Of a stretch of 64,000 bases of DNA, positions 45,060 through 53,861 are shown piece by piece. The notes below the pieces were generated by a model. The model saw only the letters and a program-made list of their open reading frames with translations. It ran no database searches and was not told where the DNA came from. Source of the DNA: Chromatiales bacterium. Lineage in GTDB: Bacteria > Pseudomonadota > Gammaproteobacteria > Thiohalomonadales > Thiohalomonadaceae. Both the position numbers and the translations under genes were made by a program. The number at the start of each line of letters is the position of its first letter. The first letter of the stretch is position 1. The stretch is taken from positions 1 through 64,000 of the forward strand of contig QKFD01000038.1 of NCBI GenBank assembly GCA_003251535.1, given 5' to 3'.

Positions 45060-46259
45060 TCAGCGGCGCAGCACCAGTAGCAGGTCCATCACGTTGGTAC
45101 CGGTGGCGCCGGTGGCGAGCAGATCGCCACTCGCCGCCAGAAAAGTGCCGGCATCGGCCTGCGCCAACGCCTGCGCCGGATCGCCGCCCTCCAGACGACC
45201 GCGGGCGATGGTGCCGCCATCCACCAGCGCCCCGGCATCCTCGGTGGGACCGTCGCTACCATCGGTGCCGGCCACCAGGATCGTCACATCAGCGCGTCCG
45301 GCAATGTGCTGGGCCAGACCCAGCGCCAGCGTCTGGGCCCGTCCACCGCGCCCCGGCTCAGGGGGCAGACGCACCGTTGGCTCGCCCCCCCAGAGGTGGA
45401 GTCCAGGGGCCAAACCGTCCAGTTCCGCAGCGATGCGCGCCACTACCGTCGGCAGCTCGGCGTGCAGACCGGCGCCATGATCCACCACCGCCCAGCCCGC
45501 GGCACGGGCGGCCGCGGCGGCCGCGCTACGGGCAGCGGCATTGGTGGCGATGATCTCGTGGGGGAAGTGCGGCGGTGCAGCGGGGGCGGCCGTTGGTAAC
45601 AACGCTTGGATCCACTCAGGCAGCGCTGGCAGTGGTGTAGTCGGGGGGGTCCACAGCGGCCCGGAGCCGATCACCGCCGGGTCATCGCCCGGGACGTCAG
45701 AGATCAGCAGTACCCGCACCGTCCGCCCCACCAGCCGTGCGCCCAATCCTCCCCCTTTGATCCGGGAGAGGGCGCTGCGCACCCGATTGATGGCGGTGAT
45801 GGGCAGGCCGCTGGCCAGCAGCCAGCTATTCACCTGCTGCCAGAGCGCCAAGGTGACCCCGGCGATCGGGGCCTCCACCAGGGCAGAGGTCCCACCGGAG
45901 AGGAGGAACAGGAGACGCGCCTGCGGGGCGGCCTCCGCCACCCACTGCAATAGCAGCTCACCGGCCGCCAGGCTGGCGGCATCGGGGATGGGGTGGCCCG
46001 CCTCGATGATGGTGGTGCGGGGACCCCGCAGATCGATAGGGGCCAGGTGACCGGGCTTGGTGATCAGCAGCCGCCTCCCGGTCCCCTCCCCCAAGGCATC
46101 GCCGGCACCCGCCAACATAGCGGCCGCCGCCTTACCGATGGCGATGGTCTGGTCAAACGGTGGGGAGTGGGCAAGGGCTAACCGCGTCCGCTCACGCCCA
46201 GCCACCGCAGCCAGGGCCGCGGCATAATAGGCGAGCAGCTGCTCACGGGAGCAGGGCAT
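45060..46259 (-). CDS. Glycerate 2-kinase (MOFRL/DUF4147 family)
   Basis: A 399-residue kinase of the GckA/TtuD type that phosphorylates D-glycerate to 2-phosphoglycerate, as in photorespiratory glycolate salvage or tartrate breakdown. Diagnostic blocks: IAIGKAAAAMLAGAGDAL, EAGHPIPDAASLAAGE, LLFLLSGGTSALVEAP, INRVRSALSRIKGGGLGARL, SDVPGDDPAVIGSGPL, and the C-terminal MOFRL domain with LWGGEPTV, GRGGRAQTLAL, VAGTDGSDGPTEDAGALVDG and ATGATGTNVMDLLLVL. In an autotroph that fixes CO2 with RuBisCO, glycolate salvage is a plausible use. Confidence 0.92.
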   Translation of the reverse strand: MPCSREQLLAYYAAALAAVAGRERTRLALAHSPPFDQTIAIGKAAAAMLAGAGDALGEGTGRRLLITKPGHLAPIDLRGPRTTIIEAGHPIPDAASLAAGELLLQWVAEAAPQARLLFLLSGGTSALVEAPIAGVTLALWQQVNSWLLASGLPITAINRVRSALSRIKGGGLGARLVGRTVRVLLISDVPGDDPAVIGSGPLWTPPTTPLPALPEWIQALLPTAAPAAPPHFPHEIIATNAAARSAAAAAARAAGWAVVDHGAGLHAELPTVVARIAAELDGLAPGLHLWGGEPTVRLPPEPGRGGRAQTLALGLAQHIAGRADVTILVAGTDGSDGPTEDAGALVDGGTIARGRLEGGDPAQALAQADAGTFLAASGDLLATGATGTNVMDLLLVLRR

Positions 46260-46324
46260 AGAGGGGCTGACGGGGAGAGAGGGGGCGGCCCACCCGGCGC
46301 CTCCCCCTCCAACTTCAGCGGGAC

Positions 46325-46609
46325 TCAGCGCCTAGCGGCGGGGCGACCACCGCCGCCGCTGCGGGGTCGCTCCTTCGCTTCATTGATACGCAGCGGTCGC
46401 CCGCCGAAATCTTTGCCATCCAACTCACGAATGGCAGTAGCGGCGCTGGAGTCGTCCATATCGACAAATCCAAAACCGCGCGGCCGACCCGTTTCCCGGT
46501 CGGTAATGAGCTTCACAGACAGCACCTCTCCATGGACCTGAAAGAGATCGCGGACATCCTCTTCAGAGGCGCTGAACGGCAGGTTACCCACATAGATCGT
46601 TTTGGCCAT
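46325..46609 (-). CDS. RRM-domain RNA-binding protein
   Basis: A 94-residue protein made almost entirely of one RNA recognition motif. RNP2 is IYVGNLPFSASEEDVRDLF and RNP1 is RPRGFGFVDMDD, with a short Gly/Arg-rich tail (RSGGGGRPAARR). The start MAKTIYVGN at 46609 is the family start. The frame is open upstream for another 73 codons to 46828, but that part does not resemble an RRM extension. Such proteins in cyanobacteria and proteobacteria bind mRNA and are often cold-regulated. Confidence 0.9.
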   Translation of the reverse strand: MAKTIYVGNLPFSASEEDVRDLFQVHGEVLSVKLITDRETGRPRGFGFVDMDDSSAATAIRELDGKDFGGRPLRINEAKERPRSGGGGRPAARR

Positions 46610-46908
46610 TTTCTCGACGACTCGCACGCTGGCGGTGTGGCCGGCCGTACCCCCCTCCGGACCAGTCCCGCGCTCTTGATCCCAGCCCCGCCTCCGATGT
46701 GTCGGGTTCTCCCCGCGCCCAGCTTCGATGGAGCCCTGCTCGGCGACAATCCAAACCCGGATAAGTTCCATAATCCCGGGGATGGCCGTGCCCAGGCCAG
46801 CATACGCCAGGAGCAACGGCCGGTTCAATAAAAGTCTTTTGACATTTTTCGTACAAGTTGATATTGGGTCAGGCCCCGTTTTCCTCTGCTGCCAGTGGGT
46901 GGCCCGAT

Positions 46909-48126
46909 TTATCCGGATTTATCCCCTCGCTCCTCCAGATAGGGGCGACAGGCGAGCAGCCCGCGCTCCAGATCAGCGATGAGATCGGTGGCCGACTCCA
47001 GCCCCACCGAGATCCGCACCAACCCGTCGCCGATCCCCGCAGCGGCCCGATCCTGCGGCGAGAGGCGGCCGTGGGTAGTCGTGGCCGGATGGGTGATGGT
47101 GCTCTTGGTGTCCCCCAGGTTGGCCGTGATGGAGAGGAGCTGGGTGGCGTCGATGAAGGCCCACGCCGCCTCCCGACCACCGGCCAGCTCAAAGCTGACC
47201 AATCCGCCAAAGCCTGACTGTTGCCGCACGGCCAAGCGATGCTGCGGGTGGTCGGCCAAGCCGGGGTAGTAGCTCCGCGCCACCTCCGGCTGCTCGCTCA
47301 ACCAGCGGGCGATGAGGAGCGCGCTCTCGCAGTGGGCCCGCATCCGCAGCGAGAGGGTCTCCAACCCCTTGGTGAAGACCCAGGCATTAAACGGGCTCAT
47401 GGTCGGCCCGGCGGTACGCATGAAGCTATAGATCTCCTCCATCAGCTCCTCGCGCCCCACCACAGCCCCCCCCAGGCAGCGCCCCTGGCCATCGATATAT
47501 TTGGTGGCGGAGTGGACCACCAGATCCGCCCCCAGGGCGAGGGGACGTTGGAGGGCCGGGGTCATGACGCAGTTGTCCACCACCAGCAGGGCGCCGTGGC
47601 GGTGGGCCAGCTCTGCGAGCGCCGGGATGTCGGCCACCTCAAGGAGCGGATTGGAGGGGCTCTCCAGAAAGAGCAGGCGGGTAGTGGGCCCTATCGCCTC
47701 GCGCCAGCTGTCGAGATCGGCCAGCGCGGCGTAGCGGGTCGTGATGCCGAAACGGGCGAGATAGCGATCAAACAGCAGATGGGTGGAGCCGAACAGCGAA
47801 CGGGAGGCGACAATCCCATCGCCAGCGCGCAGCAGCGCCAGGCAGAGGGAGAGGATCGCCGCCATGCCGGAGGCGGTGGCGACACAGCGCTCGCCCCCCT
47901 CCAGGGCCGCCAGGCGCCGCTCGAAGGTACGCACCGTGGGGTTGGTGAAGCGGCTATAGATATTGCCCGGCAGCTCACCGGAGAAGCGGGCCGCTGCCTC
48001 GGCAGCGGTCTCATAGACAAAGCTGGAGGTGGTGAAGATGGGCTCCCCCTGCTCCTGCTCATTGCTGCGCTGCTGCCCCGCCCGCACCGCGCGGGTCTCA
48101 AAATCGAATGCATCCCAGTCGAACAT
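46909..48126 (-). CDS. metZ: O-succinylhomoserine sulfhydrylase
   Basis: A 405-residue PLP enzyme that joins O-succinylhomoserine with sulfide to give homocysteine. The start MFDWDAFDFETRAVRAGQQ has a GGGGGGAGGG site six bases upstream. Motifs: PIFTTSSFVYETAAEAAARF, NIYSRFTNPTVRTFERRLA, ATASGMAAILSL, LLVVDNCVMTPALQRPL, the PLP lysine in VVHSATKYIDGQG, and LGDTKSTITHPATTTH. It belongs to the conserved cvpA-purF-metZ neighbourhood of pseudomonads and relatives, with an oxidoreductase inserted. A SAM-II riboswitch and terminator lie in its leader, so expression should fall when S-adenosylmethionine is plentiful. Confidence 0.94.
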   Translation of the reverse strand: MFDWDAFDFETRAVRAGQQRSNEQEQGEPIFTTSSFVYETAAEAAARFSGELPGNIYSRFTNPTVRTFERRLAALEGGERCVATASGMAAILSLCLALLRAGDGIVASRSLFGSTHLLFDRYLARFGITTRYAALADLDSWREAIGPTTRLLFLESPSNPLLEVADIPALAELAHRHGALLVVDNCVMTPALQRPLALGADLVVHSATKYIDGQGRCLGGAVVGREELMEEIYSFMRTAGPTMSPFNAWVFTKGLETLSLRMRAHCESALLIARWLSEQPEVARSYYPGLADHPQHRLAVRQQSGFGGLVSFELAGGREAAWAFIDATQLLSITANLGDTKSTITHPATTTHGRLSPQDRAAAGIGDGLVRISVGLESATDLIADLERGLLACRPYLEERGDKSG

Positions 48127-48150
48127 CGCCCTCCCCCCTTTGGCAGAGGC

Positions 48151-48185
48151 AAAAAAAAACCTGCCGAGCTTGCGCACAGCAGGTT
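48151..48185 (-). terminator. Intrinsic terminator of the metZ leader (riboswitch expression platform)
   Basis: On the minus strand a stem AACCTGC/GCAGGTT with a 14-base loop runs into nine consecutive T residues, 24 bases before the metZ ATG and 15 bases after the SAM-II aptamer. A terminator in that place is the usual output of a transcriptional riboswitch. Confidence 0.88.
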
Positions 48186-48200
48186 CTGCGTTCTGCTGTC

Positions 48201-48250
48201 GCTTTAGCCGGATTTATTCGGCGCCCGCAAGCTGACTCAAATCGGCGCCA
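48201..48250 (-). promoter_or_regulatory. SAM-II riboswitch aptamer upstream of metZ
   Basis: Read on the minus strand from 48250, the leader gives stem P1 (GGCGCC, 48249-48244), then GATTTGAG, then a loop ending CTTGC, then the P1 partner GGCGCC (48225-48220), then GAATAAAT and finally GGCTAAAG. The invariant parts of the SAM-II (metA-type) pseudoknot are GAUUU after P1, UUGC before its partner, AUAAAU, and GCUAAA at the end. They are all present, in order and at the right spacing (one extra loop base against the crystallised metX aptamer). SAM-II typically controls metA, metX or metZ. Confidence 0.87.
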
Positions 48251-48261
48251 TAGAAGTCTGG

Positions 48262-48290
48262 ATTGTTACAAAGAGCGGCCCAAAGCTCAA
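48262..48290 (-). promoter_or_regulatory. Sigma-70-like promoter of metZ
   Basis: On the minus strand, TTGAGC (48290-48285) and TAACAAT (48268-48262) are separated by 16 bases. A start near 48255 would place the SAM-II aptamer at the very 5' end of the transcript. Confidence 0.6.
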
Positions 48291-48322
48291 TCGCTATTGC
48301 CAGGGCCGCTGGGGTGTGGTGG

Positions 48323-49402
48323 CTAGGCCATGGTGGGGTAGTCGGTGTAGCCCTGCGCGCCGCCGCCGTAGAAGGTGCTCTCGTCGGGCAGATTCCAAGG
48401 GGCCTCTGCCGCCAGGCGGGCCACTAGATCGGGGTTGGCGATGTAGGGGCGACCGAAGGCCACCGCATCGGCCAAACCACTCGCCAAGATCGCCTCGGCG
48501 CGGGGGGCGTCATAACTACCGGCCACGATGATGGCACCACCAAACCGCTGCCGCACGCCGTGGCGCAGCTCATCGGACAGCGCCACCTGCTCGTTGATGT
48601 GCAGGTAGGCGATCTGGCGGGCGGCCAACGCCTCGGCCAGATAGAAGGCCATCGGCTGCGCCTCGCTATCGCTGATGTCATTGAAGGGGCCGAAGGGGGA
48701 GAGACGCACCCCAACCCGGCCCGCGCCCCACACCGCACTCACCGCATCCACCACCTCCAGTAGCAACCGGGCGCGCCGCTCCAGCGAACCGCCGTATGCG
48801 TCGTCGCGCTGGTTACTGCCGGTGGCCAGGAACTGGTGTAGCAGATAGCCGTTGGCGGCGTGGATCTCCACCCCATCGAAACCGGCCGCCTGGGCCCGCT
48901 CCGCCGCGGCGCGGTAGTCGGCCACCAGCTGCGGTAGCTCGTCGCTACCCAGCGCCCGCGGTGTATCGCAGGGCACCAAGGTGGCGCCCTCGGCGCTGAT
49001 CACAAACGACTGGCTCTCGGCGCGGATGGCGGAGGGGGCCACCGGCGCGCCGGCCTCGGGTTGCAGTAGGTGGTGGGAGATGCGCCCGACATGCCACAGC
49101 TGCATGAAGATCCGTCCGCCAGCGGCGTGGACCGCCTCGGTGACGGCACGCCAGCCGGCCACTTGGGCCTCGCTATAGATCCCTGGGGTGAGGGAGTAAC
49201 CCTGCCCCTGCGGCGTGATCTGACTCCCCTCGGAGATGATGAGTCCGGCACTCGCCCGCTGGCGGTAGTACTCGACATTCAAAGGGGTGGGCACATCCCC
49301 CGGCTGACCCGCCCGTGAGCGGGTCAGGGGGGCCATCACCACCCGGTTAGGTAGTTCCAGCTGACCGAGGGTGAGGGGCGAGAGCAGGCGTTCACTGGCC
49401 AT
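48323..49402 (-). CDS. Old yellow enzyme family flavin oxidoreductase (NemA-like)
   Basis: A 359-residue FMN-dependent ene-reductase. It has LTLGQLELPNRVVMAPLTRS, ISEGSQITPQGQGY, IFMQLWHVGRISH, the proton-donor region FDGVEIHAANGYLLHQFLAT, RDDAYGGSLERRARLLLEVV, VRLSPFGPF, VAFGRPYIANPDLVARL and an end YTDYPTM. These match NemA/XenA-type enzymes that reduce activated double bonds and nitro compounds. It has an AAGGAG site. It is inserted between purF and metZ, a pair usually adjacent, and is probably cotranscribed with purF. Confidence 0.93.
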   Translation of the reverse strand: MASERLLSPLTLGQLELPNRVVMAPLTRSRAGQPGDVPTPLNVEYYRQRASAGLIISEGSQITPQGQGYSLTPGIYSEAQVAGWRAVTEAVHAAGGRIFMQLWHVGRISHHLLQPEAGAPVAPSAIRAESQSFVISAEGATLVPCDTPRALGSDELPQLVADYRAAAERAQAAGFDGVEIHAANGYLLHQFLATGSNQRDDAYGGSLERRARLLLEVVDAVSAVWGAGRVGVRLSPFGPFNDISDSEAQPMAFYLAEALAARQIAYLHINEQVALSDELRHGVRQRFGGAIIVAGSYDAPRAEAILASGLADAVAFGRPYIANPDLVARLAAEAPWNLPDESTFYGGGAQGYTDYPTMA

Positions 49403-49441
49403 GGCGAGGCTCCTTGCACAATGGGCGACAGGTAAAGGCGT

Positions 49442-50956
49442 TTAGGTGTCGTTGTGGAGATCGATATTGGCGTTCTCTTCCCGCTCTCGCGCCATCTTGG
49501 CGCCATCGGAGCGCCCCGCCTCTAGGCGGGCCAGATACTCAGGGGTGATATCGCCGGTGACGTATTCGCCATTGAATACCGAGCAGTCAAAGCGGCGAAT
49601 GGAGGGGCTCCGCTTGTGCAGCACGGCATCCACCAGGTCATCCAGATCTTGGTAGATGAGGCCGTCGGCGCCGATCTCGCGGGCAATGTCCGTCTCGTCC
49701 CGCCCGGAACCTATCAGCTCCAACGAGGTGGGCATGTCGATACCGTAGACATTGGGATAGCGCACCGGCGGCGCCGCCGAGGCGAAGTAGACCTTGTTGG
49801 CACCGGCATCGCGCGCCATCTGCACAATCTGCTTGGAGGTGGTGCCGCGCACAATGGAGTCATCCACCAGCAGAACATTCTTGCCGCGGAACTCCAGATC
49901 GATGGCGTTGAGCTTCTGCCGCACCGACTTCTTGCGCTCTTTCTGCCCCGGCATGATGAAGGTGCGACCGATGTAGCGGTTCTTGATGAACCCCTCGCGG
50001 TAGACGATGCCCAGCTCATAAGAGAGCTGGAGGGCCGCGGTGCGGCTGGTATCGGGGATGGGGATCACCACGTCGATATCGTGGTCCGGCATCACCCGCT
50101 GGATCTTCTTCGCCAGCTTCTCCCCCATACGCAGGCGCGCCTTGTGGACCGAGATACCGTCGATGATAGAGTCAGGCCGGGCGAAGTAGACATACTCAAA
50201 GATGCAGGGGCTGGCCACCGGCTGTTCAGCGCACTGCCGGGCGTGCATATGGCCATCTTTGGCGAAGAAGATCGCCTCCCCTGGCGCCACATCCCGCAGC
50301 AGTTCAAAGCCGAGGGCATCGATGGTGACGCTCTCCGAGGCGACCACGTAGTCGGCCCCCTGCTCGGTGATGCGCCGCCCCACCACCAGCGGCCGAATCC
50401 CGGCCGGATCGCGGAAGGCGACAATGCCGTAGTTGGGGATCAGGGCCACCACCGCGTAGGCACCGCGGCAGCGGCGGTGGACCCCGGCCACGGCCTCGAA
50501 TAGGTCACTCTCATCGATACGCAACTTGCCGTGGCGCTGAAGCTCGTGGGCCAGCACGTTGAGCAGGATCTCGGAGTCGGAGCTGGTATTGATGTGGCGC
50601 AGGTCGTCCCGGAACACCTCCTCCTTGAGCGTCTCGGCGTTGGTGAGGTTGCCGTTGTGGGCGAGGGCGATGCCATAGGGGGAGTTGACATAGAACGGCT
50701 GCGCTTCAGCGGCGGAGGAGCAGCCGGCGGTGGGGTAGCGCACATGGCCAATCCCCATGTTGCCGCGCAGCCGCACCATATGCTCCGACTGGAACACGTC
50801 CCGTACCAGGCCATTCTCCTTCCGTAGATGGAGTCGGCCATGGTCGCAGGTCATGATGCCGGCGGCATCCTGGCCGCGGTGCTGGAGCACCGTCAGGCCG
50901 TCATAGAGGGCCTGATTGACAGGGGAGTTGGCAACAATGCCGATGATGCCGCACAT
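49442..50956 (-). CDS. purF: Amidophosphoribosyltransferase
   Basis: A 504-residue enzyme catalysing the first step of purine synthesis (PRPP plus glutamine to phosphoribosylamine). The start at 50956 gives [20 protein letters not shown], with the N-terminal nucleophile cysteine exposed after Met removal; the frame's 76-codon upstream extension overlaps cvpA. Motifs: [25 protein letters not shown], the PRPP-binding [18 protein letters not shown], and [20 protein letters not shown]. It lies 23 bases after cvpA. Confidence 0.97.
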   Translation of the reverse strand: MCGIIGIVANSPVNQALYDGLTVLQHRGQDAAGIMTCDHGRLHLRKENGLVRDVFQSEHMVRLRGNMGIGHVRYPTAGCSSAAEAQPFYVNSPYGIALAHNGNLTNAETLKEEVFRDDLRHINTSSDSEILLNVLAHELQRHGKLRIDESDLFEAVAGVHRRCRGAYAVVALIPNYGIVAFRDPAGIRPLVVGRRITEQGADYVVASESVTIDALGFELLRDVAPGEAIFFAKDGHMHARQCAEQPVASPCIFEYVYFARPDSIIDGISVHKARLRMGEKLAKKIQRVMPDHDIDVVIPIPDTSRTAALQLSYELGIVYREGFIKNRYIGRTFIMPGQKERKKSVRQKLNAIDLEFRGKNVLLVDDSIVRGTTSKQIVQMARDAGANKVYFASAAPPVRYPNVYGIDMPTSLELIGSGRDETDIAREIGADGLIYQDLDDLVDAVLHKRSPSIRRFDCSVFNGEYVTGDITPEYLARLEAGRSDGAKMAREREENANIDLHNDT

Positions 50957-50979
50957 GGGCGTAGGTCCTCGGGTGGTTT

Positions 50980-51621
50980 TCAGCCGGCGCTCGGCACGGA
51001 CGGGATCGGGGTTGGGCTGGTCGGGAGCTGGGATGGTGATGGCGCCGCTGGGGCCGTGGGCGGCGCTGGGAGTGACAGTGGGAGGTCCAGTTGTGGTTGC
51101 AGTGCCGGATCCAGTGGGAGGGTCGGCGGATAGGAGAACTTGACGTTCTGCGCCAGCTCCGGCGGCAGATACTGGGTGCCCCACAGCACCAGCTGCTCAA
51201 AGTGGACCAGCAGCACCGACTGCTGCCACCAGCCATCCCGCGGCATCGGCGTCAAACCACCCAGCAGCACCAGCACCGCCACAATGGCCACCCCGCGGGC
51301 CACCCCAAACAGCATCCCCACCGCACGATCCGTCCCCCCCAGCCCGGTCTGCTGGATGAGTTTCACAATCAGGTAGTTCACCAGCGCCGCCACCACTAGG
51401 GTGCCGAAAAAGACGATAGCAAAAGCCACTACCAGACGTGGCGTGAGCGCATCGATATGGGGTTGCAGCAACGGCTCTACGATGTGGCTGAAGTTGAGCC
51501 CGGCCCAGATGGCCACCACCCAGCTGGCAAGGGAGAGCACCTCCCGAGTAAAGCCACGAAACAGGCTGATGAGAGCGGAGATGGCGATGATGACCAGAAT
51601 GCTAACGTCGACCCAGTGCAT
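50980..51621 (-). CDS. cvpA: CvpA family membrane protein
   Basis: A 213-residue inner-membrane protein with four predicted helices and the family start [32 protein letters not shown], then [15 protein letters not shown]. The C-terminal 60 residues are unusually Pro/Leu/Ser-rich ([20 protein letters not shown]). CvpA is needed for colicin V production in E. coli, and its position before purF is conserved. Exact function is not settled. Confidence 0.93.
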   Translation of the reverse strand: MHWVDVSILVIIAISALISLFRGFTREVLSLASWVVAIWAGLNFSHIVEPLLQPHIDALTPRLVVAFAIVFFGTLVVAALVNYLIVKLIQQTGLGGTDRAVGMLFGVARGVAIVAVLVLLGGLTPMPRDGWWQQSVLLVHFEQLVLWGTQYLPPELAQNVKFSYPPTLPLDPALQPQLDLPLSLPAPPTAPAAPSPSQLPTSPTPIPSVPSAG

Positions 51622-52166
51622 AGGTGGCCTTGATTGCGGCGGCGCCGGTTCGGAAGGGGGCGTAATTCTACCAGATAGAAACGCTCCCGCGAGCCGCCCG
51701 GCCCCGCTGCGCAGCGCCCATCGACACTGATCGCCCCGCCCCGCGCCCCTTGCGATCGCATCTATACACAGCGGTCATCCAACGGTCATGCAACGGGGGG
51801 CGGAGCGAAGGCCGCCTTTCAGGCCCACGTATAGACGATATAACTGATTGATTTTACGTAGCAGAGGTGGGGGTGGTGAAATTTTGAACGATTTAATACA
51901 ACCCCAATGACCATGCGGTTCGGCGCCCCCTCCCCCCAAACGCTCCACAGAGTTATCCACAGCTCGTGTGGAAAAAGGGGCAGAACAGAATCCAGCACTA
52001 TCCCAGTGACCTGTCACTGGGTGGGCAACAGGGTGACAGCCCAACTGTCAACCACCACGAGTGAGGTGCGGTACTGCGCTACAGAGGGGGAGAGGGGCGC
52101 TACCTGGTGGGATCGGGCCCCTCCCCTGCCCCCCATTGCGGGGACAGGAGTGAAGGGAGGGGTCTT
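51622..52166. other. Intergenic region with DnaA-box-like sites and an AT-rich patch
   Basis: A 545-base non-coding gap between nifM and cvpA. It holds a consensus DnaA box TTATCCACA at 51953-51961, an inverted TTTTCCACA at 51967-51975, a one-mismatch box CTATACACA at 51762-51770, and an AT-rich stretch at about 51832-51900. No gene is seen. Confidence 0.5.
52002..52021. repeat. Perfect inverted repeat
   Basis: CCCAGTGAC, two bases CT, then GTCACTGGG: a perfect nine-base palindrome 145 bases beyond the nifM stop. It has no T-run. It may be an operator or a stem in the nif transcript's 3' end. Confidence 0.5.
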
Positions 52167-53021
52167 TTAGTTACGACTGGCGAGCCAGCGCCGCAGATGC
52201 CGCTCCCGCGCCCGGGCGGTGAGGCTATCGCGGATCTTCTCTGCCACCTCGGTCAGCGGTATCTGCCGCTCCGGCTCCACCTGCTCGCACCAGAGGAGAT
52301 GGAGCCCCAGCTCGCTCTCCACCGGCCCGCTCACCGCCCCCTCCTCCAGGGAGAAGAGCGCAGCCTCCAACTCAGGGAAGAGCTTGCCCGGGGTCACCGT
52401 GCCGAGGAGTCCCCCCTCTAGGGCGCTGGGACACTCGGAGTGGCGCTGGGCCAGTTCAACAAACGACTCGCCACGGGCAACGGCCGCCTGGATCTCCGCC
52501 ATCCGCTGCTGGGCCGCAGCCGGACTGTTCTCGGCGTAGTCAGGGTTGATGGTGATGAGGATATGGCGCACCGTGCGCTGCTCCGGGATGTGGAACCGCT
52601 CGCGGTGCTGGTAGTAGAAGATCTCCACATCCTGGAGGGAGGGCGGTTCAATACCGGCGGAGACCCGCTCCACCACCGCCTCCACCTTCAGCTCCCGAGC
52701 CAGCGCCTCCTCCAGCACCGACTCATCCAGGCCGTTGCGCTCCAGGTCCGCCAGAAACTCCGTGCGGTTGTCATACTTGGCGGCAATGCTGGCCACCGCG
52801 GCCTGCACCGTGGGCTCCGCCACCACCACCATAGCGGCCTCTGGCGCCTGGAGGATGCGCTGCTCCAGGGCATACTGACGCCGAACCTGACGCTCCACCT
52901 CCTGTAGCTCCGGTGGCGATAGCTCCGGCGGGGGCCGGCTATAGAGCGCCAGGGCGGTCTTCAGGCGGGGGTACGCCAGCTCAACAGAGCGCTCCACCAC
53001 CCCTTCAGCACTGCCGCTCAT
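52167..53021 (-). CDS. nifM: NifM, parvulin-type peptidyl-prolyl isomerase for nitrogenase iron protein
   Basis: A 284-residue protein. An N-terminal helical domain (about 1-140) is followed by a parvulin domain (about 145-250) with RTVRHILITI, AARGESFVELAQRHSECPSA-type and GGLLGTVTPGKLFPELEAAL motifs. NifM is required for maturation of the NifH iron protein. The ATG overlaps the nifZ stop (ATGA), giving tight coupling. The order nifW-nifZ-nifM is that of Azotobacter. Last gene of the cysE operon. Confidence 0.94.
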   Translation of the reverse strand: MSGSAEGVVERSVELAYPRLKTALALYSRPPPELSPPELQEVERQVRRQYALEQRILQAPEAAMVVVAEPTVQAAVASIAAKYDNRTEFLADLERNGLDESVLEEALARELKVEAVVERVSAGIEPPSLQDVEIFYYQHRERFHIPEQRTVRHILITINPDYAENSPAAAQQRMAEIQAAVARGESFVELAQRHSECPSALEGGLLGTVTPGKLFPELEAALFSLEEGAVSGPVESELGLHLLWCEQVEPERQIPLTEVAEKIRDSLTARARERHLRRWLASRN

Positions 53022-53470
53022 GCCTCACTCTCCGCCGTATCGACAGCACTGAGGGAGGACTCCGGCACACTGAAGATGCGGCTGCCGAACAGTACGTGGT
53101 ATTGCACCTGCTGCGGATCGCGGATCACCCGCATCACCTGCCCCTCAGAGCCCGCCGGCACCACCACCTCGCCACCCACTGCCAGGGCGTGGGAGGTGGT
53201 CACCTTGTCACGGGTATCGAAGCGGCTGTCGATCCACTCCTCATCGGCGTCGATCAACTCCTCTTCACGACAACCTACCACCCGTCCCTGGTCGAGAAAG
53301 TGGACCTCGTAGATCACCTGGTCCTGCAAAAAGGTGCCGACATTGCGTACAAACCCGACGCTCCCGCGGCGAACCAGCAGGGTGCCGGTGGCAATCCCAG
53401 GAAAGGTGCCGTCATTGCGGATATGACGCACCACCCGCACGGCGTGGCCGTAGTCGTAGCGGGGCAGCAT
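53018..53470 (-). CDS. nifZ: Nitrogen fixation protein NifZ
   Basis: A 150-residue protein from the ATG ending at 53470 (GAGGAGGG four bases before it); the frame extends 15 codons upstream without a site. It contains the two NifZ repeats of beta type: YDYGHAVRVVRHIRNDGTFP, RRGSVGFVRNVGTFLQDQVI and YEVHFLDQGRVVGCREEELI. NifZ helps form the second P-cluster of the MoFe protein. Ten bases separate it from nifW. Confidence 0.95.
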   Translation of the reverse strand: MLPRYDYGHAVRVVRHIRNDGTFPGIATGTLLVRRGSVGFVRNVGTFLQDQVIYEVHFLDQGRVVGCREEELIDADEEWIDSRFDTRDKVTTSHALAVGGEVVVPAGSEGQVMRVIRDPQQVQYHVLFGSRIFSVPESSLSAVDTAESEA

Positions 53471-53480
53471 AGGGCCCTCC

Positions 53481-53795
53481 TCAGGCGTCTCGACGGAGTG
53501 AAGAGACGGGGACAAAGACCGTCTGCGGACCGGCCTGCTGGAACACCTTAAACACCTTCTCCGTCGCCGCGTCGGAGTTTACGAAGTCGCCGTAGGCACG
53601 GGTCAAACACTCCACATAACGCGCCTGCTGGGCTGTCTCATCCTCTGGCAGAGGGATGGCGGAGAGGTAGTCGTGAAAACGCTGCAAGATGTGCAATCGG
53701 TTGACGTGGACCACCGATTGGTCAAACGGCACGCCGAAGTAGGTGAGGAAATCCTCGGCGGATACCAGATCTTCGAGATCCTCTTCCAGGCTCAT
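53481..53795 (-). CDS. nifW: Nitrogenase-stabilising/protective protein NifW
   Basis: A 104-residue protein with family sequence LEDLVSAEDFLTYFGVPFDQ, VVHVNRLHILQRFHDYL and ARYVECLTRAYGDFVNSDAA. NifW protects or assists assembly of the MoFe protein under oxygen. Strong GAGGAG site six bases before ATG. Confidence 0.96.
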   Translation of the reverse strand: MSLEEDLEDLVSAEDFLTYFGVPFDQSVVHVNRLHILQRFHDYLSAIPLPEDETAQQARYVECLTRAYGDFVNSDAATEKVFKVFQQAGPQTVFVPVSSLRRDA

Positions 53796-53861
53796 GGTGT
53801 ACTCCTCGTGCGGGGGTTTGAGTGGTCAGTGTCGCTTCAACAAAGTGTAACGCCCGGCCGG

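Noticed and set aside
50957-51184. Longer PurF reading frame
   Set aside because: PurF needs Cys at position 2; the extension is Pro-rich, overlaps cvpA and would bury the nucleophile.
51622-52166. Chromosomal replication origin
   Set aside because: Only three DnaA-like boxes, no dnaA, dnaN, gidA or rpmH nearby; too weak to call oriC.
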